A stretch of 47,208 nt of DNA from Bacillota bacterium. GTDB lineage: Bacteria; Bacillota; Clostridia; Lachnospirales; Lachnospiraceae. Shown one piece after another: positions 16,322 through 23,976 of this stretch. A program made the position numbers and the translations under genes. The stretch covers positions 1 to 47,208 of the forward strand of contig JAFAGA010000039.1 in the NCBI GenBank assembly GCA_023423045.1, in the 5' to 3' direction. A model generated the notes under the pieces. The model searched no databases and was not told the DNA's origin. It saw only the letters and a program-made list of their open reading frames with translations. Position 1 is the stretch's first letter. Each line of letters starts with the position of its first letter.

Positions 16322-16849
16322 TCAAGAATTTTCAATATCAGGAAATTGCTGGGATTTCATTATGTCGGAGTTCAAATCGGAATCCGGACCTTGGGGACTG
16401 ATCTCTGTCAGAAGCTGCTCAAAATTCAGGATAAACATCAGGTCTTTGCCCAATTTTACGACTCCTTCCACTATGCTGTCAGCCTCTCGGAACATATCCG
16501 GTTTTTCAATTTCCTCTTTTGCTACCCGAAGTATTCCGGATATCCGATGTACATGGAGCCCAAAGCCTGCCCCATTGGAATCAATTACAACCAGGAGATC
16601 CCGCTCCGGTACGTCGGAAGCAGGTAATTTCAGATAACCTGCCAGATCTATCACAGTCAGCAGTTCATTCCGGAGCGATATCATACCTTCCACATATCTC
16701 CCCGCATCGGGCAGTTCCCGAACCGAAGGGTACTGGAGCATCTCGCGCACCCTTGCGGCGTCAACTCCATAGCGATTATTCCCGATAAAAAACTCCAGTA
16801 ATTGTACTTCATCGCTGTTTTCTTCCCAAATACCTTTCTCATTATTCAT
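16322..16849 (-). CDS. CheW-domain protein
   Basis: 175 residues. The CheW fold spans roughly residues 15-155: QLLEFFIGNNRYGVDAARVREML, then MISLRNELLTVIDLAGYLKLP, LLVVIDSNGAGFGLHVHRISGILRV and LMFILNFEQLL near the end. CheW links chemoreceptors to the CheA kinase. A Ser/Asp-rich tail of ~25 residues follows. No receiver domain is present, so it is not CheV. ATG at 16849 is preceded by GAGGAG. It lies downstream of a decayed cheW and a tiny ORF, and no CheA, receptor or flagellar gene is in the window, so its partner is not known. Confidence 0.85.
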   Translation of the reverse strand: MNNEKGIWEENSDEVQLLEFFIGNNRYGVDAARVREMLQYPSVRELPDAGRYVEGMISLRNELLTVIDLAGYLKLPASDVPERDLLVVIDSNGAGFGLHVHRISGILRVAKEEIEKPDMFREADSIVEGVVKLGKDLMFILNFEQLLTEISPQGPDSDLNSDIMKSQQFPDIENS

Positions 16850-16861
16850 ATCTCTTCTCCT

Positions 16862-16906
16862 CTATATACCGTCGGCTTTACTATTACTCCTATTTTCCAC
16901 TTTCAT
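16862..16906 (-). CDS. Possible 14-codon ORF between two CheW-type genes
   Basis: ATG at 16906 follows a strong AGGAGGGAGGACT and encodes MKVENRSNSKADGI before TAG. The excellent ribosome binding site suggests it is translated or once was. It may be the start of a deleted gene (a chemoreceptor would fit between two cheW genes) or a leader peptide coupled to the next gene, whose GAGGAG overlaps its end. Both ideas are inference. Confidence 0.35.
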   Translation of the reverse strand: MKVENRSNSKADGI

Positions 16907-16948
16907 AGTCCTCCCTCCTGTTGACAGGTATTTATCTTTTGTACCGCA

Positions 16949-17185
16949 TCAAGCCGTGAAACTAAGCATACCCAACTCATCATCGGCGAGAAGCTTTGGG
17001 CAGTCAATGAGCAGCTTGAAATCCGGCATACCCGGAACCGCCGTTATTGGCTGAATTCCAATAATTTCAGTAATATACCGTATCTCCATGCCATATAATT
17101 CATTGTCCATGGCAAAGATAAGATACTTTCCTTGCAGTGCATCCTCCTCTTGTTCTGTCAGGTTCAATAAGTCCGTCTGTGTCAT
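16949..17185 (-). pseudogene. cheW: CheW with an internal deletion
   Basis: 78 residues. The first ~53 are a normal CheW N-terminus (KYLIFAMDNELYGMEIRYITEIIGIQPITAVPGMPDF). At this point CheW normally continues with a GIINLRGKIIPVID-like stretch, but here the sequence jumps directly to KLLIDCPKLLADDELGMLSF, which resembles the last ~20 residues of CheW. About 70 central residues, including the receptor- and CheA-binding strands, are missing without loss of frame. ATG at 17185 has AGGAGG 7 nt upstream. It is probably non-functional, although the remaining frame is intact. Confidence 0.75.
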
Positions 17186-17283
17186 TAAAAAACCTCCTTT
17201 GCATATTTTCATTCCCTCCATCGCATAAGTGCATCCGATGCCGGGATTGTCTTCCGTAATAAAACTTGCGATACATAATAAAA

Positions 17284-17319
17284 AACAACCTACTGTATAC
17301 GATAATACAACAGACTGTT
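17284..17319. terminator. Bidirectional terminator hairpin
   Basis: AACAACCTACTGTAT (17284-17298) and ATACAACAGACTGTT (17305-17319) pair along their full 15 nt if G-U pairs are allowed, with T-runs on both sides (TTTTTT on the minus strand, GTTTTTC on the plus). It probably ends transcription from the nitroreductase gene before cheW. The rest of 17186-17451 shows nothing else I can name. Confidence 0.65.
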
Positions 17320-17451
17320 TTTCACCATACTACCTAAAGTGGTAATTTTGCTTCGGATGGGAACCGCCCACGGCAGTAAAACAACAAATTAATATAACAG
17401 TTCTATATTAAATGACCGGGCTAAACATTTAATGAACAAATCAATCCTATT

Positions 17452-17970
17452 CTAACCAACATAAGTAACAACCTCGCTCATGGGACGGCGTGCCGGCTTC
17501 AGGCTGCTGCTGTTGTCATAACCTGTGGGAATTAATGCCACCGGCCGAAGATTTTCAGGCATCTTCAGTATTTCTGCCACCGCCTGTTCATCAAATGCAC
17601 CACACCAGCAGGTCCCCAGTCCCAAGTCCCTGGCACAAAGCAAAATGCTTTGAATCGCCGCACCGGTATCCTGAATAGAGTACAACATCCTTCCACGGTC
17701 ACCATATCTGGCTCCGGAACGTTCCGCATCAACACATACGGCAAATACAAGCGGAGCGGTCAAAAACCAATCAGCAGGATAGGCTTTTTCATGAATTTGA
17801 CGAATAACGGTTTTATCCGTAATTACATAGAAATGCCACGGCTGACGATTGCCCCCGCTGGGAGATTGTACGGCTGCTTCCAGTATTTTGTCCAGATATT
17901 CCGTGGGAATCTCTTGGGAGGTAAACCCCCTCACACTTTTTCTTTGACTGGCTAGTTCATTAAAGCTCAT
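17452..17970 (-). CDS. Nitroreductase family protein
   Basis: 172-residue FMN-dependent oxidoreductase of the nitroreductase fold. Visible family features are the FMN-binding RKSVRGF near the N-terminus, the SPSGGNRQPWHFYVIT motif and the later GAAIQSILLCARDLGLGTCWCGAF. It uses NAD(P)H to reduce nitro or quinone-type compounds; the natural substrate cannot be told. Its AGGAGG lies inside the last codons of the truncated gene upstream (stop at 17972), so the two are effectively fused at transcript level. Confidence 0.92.
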   Translation of the reverse strand: MSFNELASQRKSVRGFTSQEIPTEYLDKILEAAVQSPSGGNRQPWHFYVITDKTVIRQIHEKAYPADWFLTAPLVFAVCVDAERSGARYGDRGRMLYSIQDTGAAIQSILLCARDLGLGTCWCGAFDEQAVAEILKMPENLRPVALIPTGYDNSSSLKPARRPMSEVVTYVG

Positions 17971-17971
17971 A

Positions 17972-18178
17972 TTATTTCCTCCTGTTCTTTTTGATATTTG
18001 GATTCAACGCATTCAATAACAAAATAGCTTTTCTGTCATCGCAATCAATTTTGATATCTCCTGTTTTTTTAAAAAGTGGATCACTGACGAGCTCAAGCTG
18101 AATATCCCAATTATTTTTAATTCTAAGGATATCAATCCATTTGGAAAATAAAATATCCATTTCCTGCTGAGTGATCAT
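17972..18178 (-). pseudogene. Truncated N-terminal part of a putative metallopeptidase-like protein
   Basis: 68 residues beginning MITQQEMDILFSKWIDILRI and reaching KIDCDDRKAILLLNALNP before a short unrelated-looking tail NIKKNRRK. From memory, Clostridial proteins of about 150 residues share this N-terminus and continue with a HELLH zinc motif; here that part is gone. GGAGG eight bases before ATG 18178 is intact, so the fragment is probably still translated. The break is at the ribosome binding site of the nitroreductase gene, as if a deletion joined the two. The family assignment is moderate. Confidence 0.6.
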
Positions 18179-18233
18179 TCCAATACCTCCGTATAAAAAT
18201 CAAATATTACGTTCCCATAACATCCTTACCATC

Positions 18234-19010
18234 TCATGAACCCGTTGATTTATAGCGGCTCAGGCCATATTTAAAAAGTCCATAGCTGGGAAGTAAAAAC
18301 AATAATGCTGTTAGTGGCAGAAACATAAAAAGCGCGCTTTGCTCTCTGTCCAGCAAATACAACAGCGGGTAGTATTGAAACAAAGCCAGCGGAATTACAA
18401 ATGTAAGAAATTTCAACACGCCATTGCCGTATACGGAGAACGGATATCTCCCGAATTGGCGCGCGCCATAAGTAAAGATATTCATAAACTCCAGACTCTC
18501 AACCGTAAAGAAGGAGCATGCCGCTTGAAAAAGGAACAATCCGAAGAACAAGGCTCCTCCGCAAAATATCATCAGGCAGAGGGTCAGAAGCTTATCCCAG
18601 GTCCACGCAACTCCGCTGACGGGAATTGCATAGCATAGCACAAGCACGGCCTGTGCTGTTAAGCCAAGCCGCGTAAAATCCATATTAGGCATCAGAACCT
18701 GTAATATAACATTTCGGGGCCTGACAAGAGCACGATCAAACTCGCCGTTACCAAGTAAACGCGGGAACAGCACCAGTCCGCCCCCAAACATTTCCCCCAG
18801 GGAAAAAGCCGTCATCATAACGGCAAAGCACAAGAGCACCTGCCCATATGAGAAATCGTCCACAGCCTTAACCCGTGAAAAAATAAAGTATAAACCGAAA
18901 AATGACGCGAACGCAGTGATAAACTGCCCAAATGCGGCTAAAAAGAAGGATATCTTATACTGCATCTTACTTTTCAGGTTCAAGCCTATGTAATTTAGGT
19001 ATAGCTTCAC
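18234..19010 (-). CDS. ABC-2 type permease (PF06182-like), second of a pair
   Basis: 258 residues with about six hydrophobic helices, starting MKLYLNYIGLNLKSKMQYKISF and containing FGGGLVLFPRLLGNGEFDRALVRPRNV. The ELVRP/ALVRP-type motif after helix two is typical of this exporter permease family. It starts with GTG at 19010, six bases after GGGAGG. It pairs with the upstream permease (19097-19894), as usual, but no ATP-binding subunit is encoded on either side, so the transporter depends on an ATPase elsewhere or is an orphan. Substrate unknown. Confidence 0.85.
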   Translation of the reverse strand: MKLYLNYIGLNLKSKMQYKISFFLAAFGQFITAFASFFGLYFIFSRVKAVDDFSYGQVLLCFAVMMTAFSLGEMFGGGLVLFPRLLGNGEFDRALVRPRNVILQVLMPNMDFTRLGLTAQAVLVLCYAIPVSGVAWTWDKLLTLCLMIFCGGALFFGLFLFQAACSFFTVESLEFMNIFTYGARQFGRYPFSVYGNGVLKFLTFVIPLALFQYYPLLYLLDREQSALFMFLPLTALLFLLPSYGLFKYGLSRYKSTGS

Positions 19011-19096
19011 ATTAATCCTCCCTTCTGATCATCTTCCACAAATCAGGAACGCAAAAACAGGCATAGAATTGCATGCAAATTGTTTTACGCTTTACT

Positions 19097-19894
19097 TTAT
19101 CCACCCTGCACCACCACTCTTTGCAAAGCATGCCGCATGGAAAGCTGTCCGATGAGAAACAGTGCTGCCAGCCAAAATAATTGAAATGCAATCCCTTCCA
19201 AGGCATCCGCTCCTGCCATATTCCCGCTGTATATAAGAAGCGGCGTATTTTGCATCGCCGCAAACGGAAGCAACCGTACGATGGCAAAAATCGGCGCAGG
19301 AAAGAACGGCAAAGGAATGATACCCCCGGACAAAAAGGTGGTTAAGGCAGTCACTATAATTTTGACCCCTCTTTGGGAGATGATATAGAATAACGAAATG
19401 TACATAAGCATAGCAAACGCCACAACCACACAAAGTGCCAGCACCGTTGATACCAAGAACAGAAGGAACTGCCCCGGATCAGGCGGCAGATGCATTCTGT
19501 AAGGCTCCGGTATAATAAGCGCTATAAACAGGGCCGGCAGGCAATTCAGCACCGTAAATGCCACACGCCGGGCAGCGGACTGGCAGAACCAGCGTCCGTA
19601 TAAATCGATTGGGCGGACCAGCTCATAAGCGATGGATCCATCGCTTATGGCATCATAAATCTCAGAGTCTGCAAATACCACCGAGAACAGCACAATTAAC
19701 GTCTGCTGCATCCATAGGTAGGAAACTGTCTGTGAAAGCTCCATCGGAAAAGCTGCACTGCCGGTGCGGTAAATCACCGAATATGCCAATACCTCCATGA
19801 ACCCCCAAAAGAACCTTGTAATAATCGCACCAATCATAACAGCGCGGTATTGCAAGCTATTGATAAACCGTATGCGAAACATTGACAGATACAT
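19097..19894 (-). CDS. ABC-2 type permease (PF06182-like), first of a pair
   Basis: 265 residues, about six membrane helices, with AISDGSIAYELVRPIDLYGRWF as the family signature and LLPFAAMQNTPLLIYSG near the end. The partner permease follows 86 bp downstream. In most genomes an ABC ATPase gene precedes this pair; here the 155 bp upstream contain no coding sequence and the next gene is a Nudix hydrolase. The ribosome binding site is weak (GGAG about 12 nt upstream of ATG 19894), also consistent with loss of the original upstream context. Confidence 0.83.
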   Translation of the reverse strand: MYLSMFRIRFINSLQYRAVMIGAIITRFFWGFMEVLAYSVIYRTGSAAFPMELSQTVSYLWMQQTLIVLFSVVFADSEIYDAISDGSIAYELVRPIDLYGRWFCQSAARRVAFTVLNCLPALFIALIIPEPYRMHLPPDPGQFLLFLVSTVLALCVVVAFAMLMYISLFYIISQRGVKIIVTALTTFLSGGIIPLPFFPAPIFAIVRLLPFAAMQNTPLLIYSGNMAGADALEGIAFQLFWLAALFLIGQLSMRHALQRVVVQGG

Positions 19895-20049
19895 TTTTAT
19901 AGTTTTTCTCCAACGCAGAATAAAGCAGATCGGTACTCCCCCAATCCGCCTCCTGCTTACGATGTGTTATTATCTTTTTACAAACATTGTATTTCTTTAT
20001 ATGAAGATTACAGTTCCAGATCAGGCATCGGTATAGATGCAATATAGCC

Positions 20050-20595
20050 TTAAATATTAATCAATTCATCCAAACGGTCGAATAACATGGAGTATCCTTC
20101 ATCATGAATCCAAAAGCTGGGATCTGCATTTTGAACAGCAAGCTTAAAATCGGAATAATCGATAAATTTAACCTCCTGCACCTCATCTTCCTGCAGTATC
20201 AAGTCGTCTGTGTTGAGATCCATTCTTAACAAATAGACATCGTAGAATTCATTGTCGACCACCGCACCGTCCTGAAAAACACCAATTTCTTTAAATGTGT
20301 ACAGATACCGCACCTCATCGATGGGTACCTCTAGTCCCAGTTCCTCAGAGAATTCTCTTTGGATTGTTTCCTCATTGCCCTCACTGCTTTCTATATGACC
20401 GCCAAGGGAAACATACCACATATCAGGACAGATATCCTTGTTCTTGCTTCTTTTCTGTAAGAGCAGCTGATGATTGGAATTCATGATCCAGACTTGTACC
20501 ACCCTATGGCAGATTCCGCGCCTATGAGCATCATTCCTCTCAACAACATCCCCCGTCTTATTACCACTCTCATCTAGTACGTCAAAATATTCCAT
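20050..20595 (-). CDS. Nudix hydrolase (Idi-like)
   Basis: 181 residues. The Nudix box G-x5-E-x7-RE-x2-EE-x-G is complete as GGHIESSEGNEETIQREFSEELGL, so the Mg-dependent diphosphate hydrolase site is intact. The N-terminal EYFDVLDESGNKTGDVVERNDAHRRGICHRVVQVWI resembles isopentenyl-diphosphate isomerase-type Nudix proteins that are usually not isomerases. ATG at 20595 has GAGG upstream. It is a single gene between the GyrI-like protein gene and the ABC permeases. Substrate unknown. Confidence 0.9.
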   Translation of the reverse strand: MEYFDVLDESGNKTGDVVERNDAHRRGICHRVVQVWIMNSNHQLLLQKRSKNKDICPDMWYVSLGGHIESSEGNEETIQREFSEELGLEVPIDEVRYLYTFKEIGVFQDGAVVDNEFYDVYLLRMDLNTDDLILQEDEVQEVKFIDYSDFKLAVQNADPSFWIHDEGYSMLFDRLDELINI

Positions 20596-20640
20596 GGATG
20601 ATACCTCACAATGAATTAAAAGTAAATTATGTTCTAAGGA

Positions 20641-21165
20641 TTATTCCGAAAGATAAATGCCATAATCCAATATAACATTACCCTGCTCGTCCTTCTCGGT
20701 GAATCTCGGACATTGATATCTTTCAAAAAAATAAGCCCGGTCTTCATTATCACTCTTAAAGCTGCCCATATCATTCTCTTTTAATTTGGTAACACACTCA
20801 TCGTGCATACCGTAGATACTGCCGTCCTCTTCCTTACCTTTAATCCAGCATACACCGATGCTGCTTTCGCTCAGATCAATGAAATCATATCCGTCAGGTG
20901 CAGATGTGTTTGGCGGAAAGAACATGCCAATCCAGTACTCAAACGTATTTTCAAAATCACTGCCGTTGCAGCGCATAAAGCCCAGATAGCCGTTCTCAAT
21001 ATCCCGGGCCTCACCCAGCTTTTCAAGTTCTTCAAACCATCCGCTTTGAAACCATTCTGCCCATTTGTGGCTAAATCCGCAAACGCGATCAGCATTCGTA
21101 TAACATTTTCCAATGAAACGCAATGAGGGTAACTGTTCCTTATAAACTTTAATAATCTCCGCCAT
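20641..21165 (-). CDS. GyrI-like small-molecule-binding domain protein
   Basis: 174 residues resembling the GyrI/SOUL-type effector-binding fold: RFIGKCYTN near the start, the central FEYWIGMFFPPNTSAPDGYDFIDL, and the C-terminal RCPRF-like YQCPRFTEKDEQGNVILDYGIYL. There is no DNA-binding domain. Such stand-alone domains bind hydrophobic compounds, and some are hydrolases. The frame extends upstream to 21264, but ATG at 21165 follows AGGAGG with 7-nt spacing and is preferred. Another GyrI-like gene is at 25035. Confidence 0.8.
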   Translation of the reverse strand: MAEIIKVYKEQLPSLRFIGKCYTNADRVCGFSHKWAEWFQSGWFEELEKLGEARDIENGYLGFMRCNGSDFENTFEYWIGMFFPPNTSAPDGYDFIDLSESSIGVCWIKGKEEDGSIYGMHDECVTKLKENDMGSFKSDNEDRAYFFERYQCPRFTEKDEQGNVILDYGIYLSE

Positions 21166-21293
21166 TTTACTTCCTCCTGCCTGAACTGTATTTTTTGCAA
21201 TTTTTTTTGCATTTTCCATTATAGCAAAAAACTTCCAGAAAAACAATTTGAGATTGTTATACAATGAGATAATTTCTTAAGAAATAAAAGACA

Positions 21294-21384
21294 GGCTGTC
21301 ATGCTTTGGCATATTCCCCTATGATATCCGATGGTCTTGCTATCATATCGTCTGCCTTAGGGAAATATATCAAAGTATGACAGC
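21294..21384 (-). terminator. Long imperfect hairpin, probable terminator of tepA-ylzJ
   Basis: Arms of 28 nt (21294-21321 and 21357-21384) pair with about three mismatches or G-U pairs, and an inner ATGATA/TATCAT extends the structure. On the minus strand it is followed by TGTCTTTTATTTC. It is much longer than a usual terminator and could be a small insertion-type repeat that now terminates the operon. Confidence 0.6.
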
Positions 21385-21430
21385 CCAAAAAAAGTGCTGT
21401 GATCATCCTTCTGTTATTCATTTACTTTCG

Positions 21431-21670
21431 CTACATCCTCATACTTTTACCCGGGGAATATTCCTGGTTTAAATAGTCGCTCATATCCGTGGAATTCACC
21501 CGTTCAATGATGTAATTATCTCCGTCCCGCCGTGTCATAATTCTTCCATGGGGCAGGGTGACCTCACGGTACTGAGCCTCGGTGCTCTCCCGGGGCTTCT
21601 CCTGCTTGATGTCGGTATAGCTTACGGGGCGGGCATAGATCCGTTCCAGAGGCATAACAGTATACAGCAT
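21431..21670 (-). CDS. ylzJ: YlzJ-like protein
   Basis: 79-residue protein starting MLYTVMPLERIYARP, a signature of the YlzJ family, with conserved VTLPHGRIMTRR and IERVNSTDMSDYLNQEYSPG. Function is not established; it is found next to the ClpP-like tepA gene in Firmicutes. The frame is open to 21697, but the AAGGAGG in the end of tepA (stop at 21675) places initiation at ATG 21670. The two genes are 4 bp apart and so almost certainly cotranscribed. Confidence 0.85.
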   Translation of the reverse strand: MLYTVMPLERIYARPVSYTDIKQEKPRESTEAQYREVTLPHGRIMTRRDGDNYIIERVNSTDMSDYLNQEYSPGKSMRM

Positions 21671-21674
21671 ATTC

Positions 21675-22532
21675 TTATTTCCCTCCTTCATTGGCATCGA
21701 TCATCTCATTAATCTTGGCAAGTGCTTCCCTGATTCCGCCGACTTCATTAATAATCCCTTTTTTTACCGTCTCTTCTCCCACCAAAATGGAACCCACATC
21801 CTTGGCCAGCTGATTCGTGTCCAGCATCAGATCCCGGAAGCTGTTATAGTTGATGCCGGAATGAGTTACAACAAATTTAATGATACGATCCTGTATTTTC
21901 TCAAAATATTCAAAGGTCTGGGTAACGCCGATTACCGTACCGTTCATGCGTACCGGGTGGATAATCATGGTGGCGGTAGGAACGATATAGCTGTAATTAG
22001 CGGATACCGCCAGGGGAACACCGATGGAGTGGGAGCCGCCAAGAACCAGAGATACGGTTGGCTTACTTAAGGATGCGATCATTTCAGCAATAGCCAAACC
22101 CGCCTCTACATCACCTCCGACGGTGTTAATCAGGATCAATAGGCCATCAATCTCGGAGCTGTCCTCAATTGCAGCCAGTTGGGGCAGAACATGCTCATAT
22201 TTTGTTGTTTTATTATGCTGGGGCAGGCATTCATGGCCTTCGATCTCACCGATGATCGATAGCAAATGTATTTTATGATCTCGTTTTCCGTTATCCAGTA
22301 CAGTTTGACCGAATTCACTGATTTTCTGATCCTTCAGGTCCTCATTTTCCTTCGCCAGCTTTTCCTTCTCCTGCTCCTCCGAAGTTTTTCCCCGCTGCTT
22401 TGTCGGAGCTTTTTTCGGTGCCTTTTCTTTTTCCGCATCCACCGGATTGTCTGTATTATCAAAATCAAGATCAGCTTGTACAGCAAGGTTTCCGTTGTTT
22501 TGTTCCTTATCTAATAAGCTTTCCTTCTGCAT
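21675..22532 (-). CDS. tepA: ClpP-like serine protease TepA (translocation-enhancing)
   Basis: 285 residues: a long charged, disordered N-terminus (about 90 residues, rich in Lys/Glu) followed by a ClpP/crotonase-fold protease domain. The catalytic Ser lies in GGSHSIGVPLA, the His in MIIHPVRM and a likely Asp in LMLDTNQLAKDVG, in the usual ClpP order, preceded by INTVGGDVEAGLAIAEMI. The B. subtilis relative YmfB/TepA degrades signal peptides or aids secretion and sporulation. ATG at 22532 is chosen because the frame above it opens only with a TTG (22562) lacking a binding site. ylzJ follows directly. Confidence 0.9.
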   Translation of the reverse strand: MQKESLLDKEQNNGNLAVQADLDFDNTDNPVDAEKEKAPKKAPTKQRGKTSEEQEKEKLAKENEDLKDQKISEFGQTVLDNGKRDHKIHLLSIIGEIEGHECLPQHNKTTKYEHVLPQLAAIEDSSEIDGLLILINTVGGDVEAGLAIAEMIASLSKPTVSLVLGGSHSIGVPLAVSANYSYIVPTATMIIHPVRMNGTVIGVTQTFEYFEKIQDRIIKFVVTHSGINYNSFRDLMLDTNQLAKDVGSILVGEETVKKGIINEVGGIREALAKINEMIDANEGGK

Positions 22533-22661
22533 GAATTTTTCTCTTTCCTTTCCCTGTCTCAACTAAATTCCCTACATTGTGCGCAATGTTTCATAAGCTA
22601 TTATGTGATAAGATAGGAATTTTATTCGACGGTTGAAAAGCTGCAGATTAAATGGCTTATT

Positions 22662-23636
22662 TTACTCCTCATTCTCCTGCTCAAGAATAAAATTTCTTTT
22701 CAGCATTAAAAAATATTCCAGCTCCTTCATTATCTGATAAAGTGTTGCCCGGTTCTCAAACTCTTCCCGGGTTTGTGGCAGGCGGTCGTTTCGGAAATAC
22801 TCCTTTAGCTGCTCCAATATGGTCAACAGTCCGGTTACATTATTTTTTTCATGGAAGGATGCCGCAATATGCCCCAGAAATTCGGCAATCTTCCCGGCCT
22901 GAACCGGAAGAGCATTCATCTGCTTAATGTCAGATGCAATCTCCTTTAATACCTCGATCTGCAGCTTGCGCATCTCCAGATAGGATACAAAATATCTGGT
23001 ATCACTGAGAAGACGATTGCCTGCTTCTTCATAAGCGGATTCCAACAGCTTCCGGGCCAATTGCTCCAGCTGCATAAAATCAGGTTCTTCCCCCTGCCTC
23101 TTAAGCTGCCCTTCCATGGCTCTGACCGCCTTCTTCATCTCCTCCTCCAGCCACAGCTGCTCCCTGCGAATCCTGCCCATATTCCTGGGCATGATCAAAT
23201 TAAGAAGGATGCCTGTTCCCATGCCAATCACAAGGATACCGATTTCATTCCAGATCAAAGACAGGCTCATATGCCCTTCAATGAGAAAATGAGTCATCAG
23301 TACCGCATTCATGGATATCCCGTCCTTTAAGTCAAACAGAAAGCACAGGGCGACAAACAACGCCACAAAAACGCCGAAGGCATAAGGAGTATAGCCAATG
23401 CCCCGGAAAATCAAATAGGACAGCAGCACTGCCAGCACAAAGGCCTCCATTCTTTTTACCGCAATCGACAAGGTCTCTTTTTTTGTATTCTGTATTGTAA
23501 GCAGGGTTATGATGCCGGCGGACGGGCTATAGAGCAGTCCGAAGGCATTGGCAATTAAAATAGCAACCGCCGAACCCACGCCTGTCTTTAGGAGAAACAG
23601 GCCATTTACCGATTTCATTTTATCCCGCAATTTCAT
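22662..23636 (-). CDS. Aromatic acid exporter (ArAE) family membrane protein
   Basis: 324 residues. The first ~155 hold about six membrane helices (GVGSAVAILIANAFGLLYSPSAGIITLLTIQNTKKET and following segments), matching the ArAE/DUF939 N-terminal domain. The remaining ~170 residues are a cytosolic, charged, helical domain as in the YqjA group of Firmicutes. Relatives export aromatic acids, but the substrate here is unknown. ATG at 23636 follows GAGGTG. It stands alone, divergent from the WYL regulator gene with 340 bp between. Confidence 0.85.
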   Translation of the reverse strand: MKLRDKMKSVNGLFLLKTGVGSAVAILIANAFGLLYSPSAGIITLLTIQNTKKETLSIAVKRMEAFVLAVLLSYLIFRGIGYTPYAFGVFVALFVALCFLFDLKDGISMNAVLMTHFLIEGHMSLSLIWNEIGILVIGMGTGILLNLIMPRNMGRIRREQLWLEEEMKKAVRAMEGQLKRQGEEPDFMQLEQLARKLLESAYEEAGNRLLSDTRYFVSYLEMRKLQIEVLKEIASDIKQMNALPVQAGKIAEFLGHIAASFHEKNNVTGLLTILEQLKEYFRNDRLPQTREEFENRATLYQIMKELEYFLMLKRNFILEQENEE

Positions 23637-23796
23637 TCTTTCACCTCGTTTGTTGATAGAGTTTTTTAACCATTATTGTCAAAAGAAAGGTTTCTCTCCT
23701 CAACTTATACTATCATCTATCCTATTTTTCTGCAATTACTCAGATCACATTTTCTCTTGGAAAATACAGACTGCTTGCGGACTCTCGCGCTGCTGC

Positions 23797-23886
23797 GCAG
23801 TTACCTTTAGGCAGCATCTGCCTTGTGCGCGGCATGTGCACCCTGCGGAGCATTGTTCTCGTACAGGGCGAACTTTCCTATACGAG
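23797..23886. repeat. GC-rich palindromic stretch upstream of the WYL regulator gene
   Basis: In the 340-bp divergent spacer 23637-23976, the middle is unusually GC-rich and palindromic: AGGCAG-cat-CTGCCT within it, and CTCGTA-cAGG ... CCT-a-TACGAG at 23858-23886, ending a few bases before the putative operator. No reading frame of note is present. It may be a degenerate copy of a repeat. Confidence 0.45.
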
Positions 23887-23890
23887 CTTA

Positions 23891-23914
23891 AATATGACAT
23901 TGTGCCGTCATATT
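23891..23914. promoter_or_regulatory. Putative operator 1, AATATGAC-N8-GTCATATT
   Basis: A perfect 8-bp inverted repeat with an 8-nt spacer lies 62 bp upstream of the WYL regulator start. A possible promoter TTGTGC-N17-TACAAT (-35 at 23900-23905, -10 at 23923-23928) would have its -35 box inside the repeat, so binding here would affect transcription. An identical pair of half-sites occurs at 24872-24895. Confidence 0.65.
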
Positions 23915-23976
23915 ATATCTGATACAATTAAAATAAATGCCACACCGTTTACATCATGCTGTCTTTGGGAGGAAAT

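Noticed and set aside
17186..17283. Cyclic-di-GMP or other riboswitch upstream of the decayed cheW
   Set aside because: No conserved core of a known riboswitch class could be matched; the clear structure to the right is a terminator hairpin.
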